In this document: one piece after another, positions 30,918-31,590 of the stretch
How positions within the stretch are numbered: position 1 is the stretch's first letter
Layout: each line of letters begins with the position of its first letter
Assembly (NCBI GenBank): GCA_032358255.1
Contig: JAULBX010028094.1
Location: forward strand, 1 to 31,590
Length of the DNA stretch: 31,590 nt
Origin: Heterotrichella gracilis
Taxonomy: Eukaryota > Sar > Xanthophyceae > Tribonematales > Xanthonemataceae
Direction of reading: 5' to 3'
Notes under the pieces: generated by a model
What the model was told of the DNA's origin: nothing
Database searches by the model: none
The model's input: only the letters and a program-made list of their open reading frames with translations
Position numbers and translations under genes: made by a program

Positions 30918-31590
30918 GGAGTACTGCCAAGCTACTACTTTTCTCAGATAAAGAAAGAGGGTACAGGGTACAGCTGCCTTGATAATCAACGCCTATGATC
31001 AAGGCGGCATAGCAACTAGGCATGGCTTTCATCACAAATAGGGGGCGTCGGCGGGGAAAGAGACAGTGGGGGAGCAGCACTAGCAAATCAGATGCAGGAT
31101 GGAGTCAACCCGGGGCAACCTACAAATTATGACTCTTCAAGAGCAGCGACACATACTGTCTTGCCAGATTGATGCCCAATTAGTTGCTTGCATCAATGAC
31201 AGTGGATTTGTAATATCAATTCATATAGCCAATACGCTACAAAGTAATGCCTGATATTGCACTAGTAGCTGCACAGGAGCACTGAAGATTACTATATGTG
31301 GAAGACAGAAATTTCTGGTCGTTGGCAAGGCTTACATTCTATTTTAGCCCGCAGCCTGTCTTACAAATGCTGGCGCCAGCTAAAACTGTGTGCGCACTGT
31401 ACAAGAAATAAGCAGAGCCCAAATAGACAATTGTACAATATTTGATTTAAAGGGTGCCCATCGCTGCTCCATAATGTGGGTGGAATTTGGTTCCAATCGG
31501 GGTATGAGGCAACGGCCCGCCCTCGGTGACAGCGAATGGATGTGGTCAGGCGTAGGGGGACCTGGGGGAGGTGGGAGGGGTATGTGAGAG
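30918..31590. other. 3' flank of the DUF599 gene
   Basis: No supported gene in the last 0.67 kb. TGTAA at 31209-31213 is a candidate poly(A) signal about 290 nt after the stop. The last 50 bases are G-rich. An ORF starting at 31390 is not recognised. Confidence 0.5.
31209..31213 (+). terminator. Candidate TGTAA poly(A) signal for the DUF599 gene
   Basis: Sense-strand TGTAA about 290 nt past the stop, in AT-rich sequence. Confidence 0.4.

Overview
The window looks like nuclear DNA from a green alga (Chlorophyta). All nine protein genes are split by spliceosomal GT-AG introns. Exons are GC-rich and intergenic DNA is more AT-rich. Proteins resemble plant/algal families (DEX1, plastid lipase PLIP, SnRK2-type kinase, DUF1295, DUF599). 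Plant-type CCCTAAA telomere-like motifs recur in introns, and TGTAA, the usual green-algal poly(A) signal, follows several genes. I cannot name the genus. There are no bacterial operons, CRISPR arrays, complete mobile elements, rRNA or tRNA genes that I can see.

Layout from left to right: DEX1-like FG-GAP protein (minus, 3' part off the left edge); a divergent promoter; a complete 12-exon Zuotin/ZRF1-type DnaJ-SANT ribosome-associated chaperone (plus, about 658 aa); 2.1 kb without a gene but with several hairpins; an unrecognised, probably plastid-targeted membrane protein (plus, model partly uncertain); a PLIP-type class-3 lipase (plus, 7 exons, about 715 aa); 1.9 kb of AT-richer DNA; a SnRK2-type protein kinase homologue that has lost key catalytic residues (minus, 358 aa); a 107-aa protein with four CX9C motifs (minus); a DUF1295 steroid-reductase-like membrane protein (plus, 340 aa); a mitochondrial-carrier-family protein (minus, about 361 aa); a DUF599 membrane protein (plus, 314 aa); and 0.67 kb without a gene. 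The genes are not obviously one pathway: the order is typical eukaryotic mixed housekeeping. Exon joins were made by hand. In every gene the exon lengths and intron phases close without a frame break; only the last intron of the unknown plastid gene is doubtful.

The most unusual feature is in the introns. In three genes (DEX1, Zuotin, DUF599) introns carry imperfect copies of the edge of the neighbouring exon, usually including the splice site, about 80 to 260 bp away from the real one. At least nine such copies are visible. Two of them keep a good acceptor and run into an early in-frame stop, so they could act as decoy terminal exons. In six introns CCCTAAA/CCCTAAC-type repeats sit within about 50 nt upstream of the acceptor, always with the C-rich strand as sense, where they could supply the branch point and pyrimidine tract. 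Long G-runs often follow the donors. Together this suggests introns shaped by junction-spanning tandem duplication and telomere-like repeat insertion, with possible effects on splicing. The second main finding is the apparent SnRK2-family pseudokinase with a myristoylation/palmitoylation-type N-terminus.
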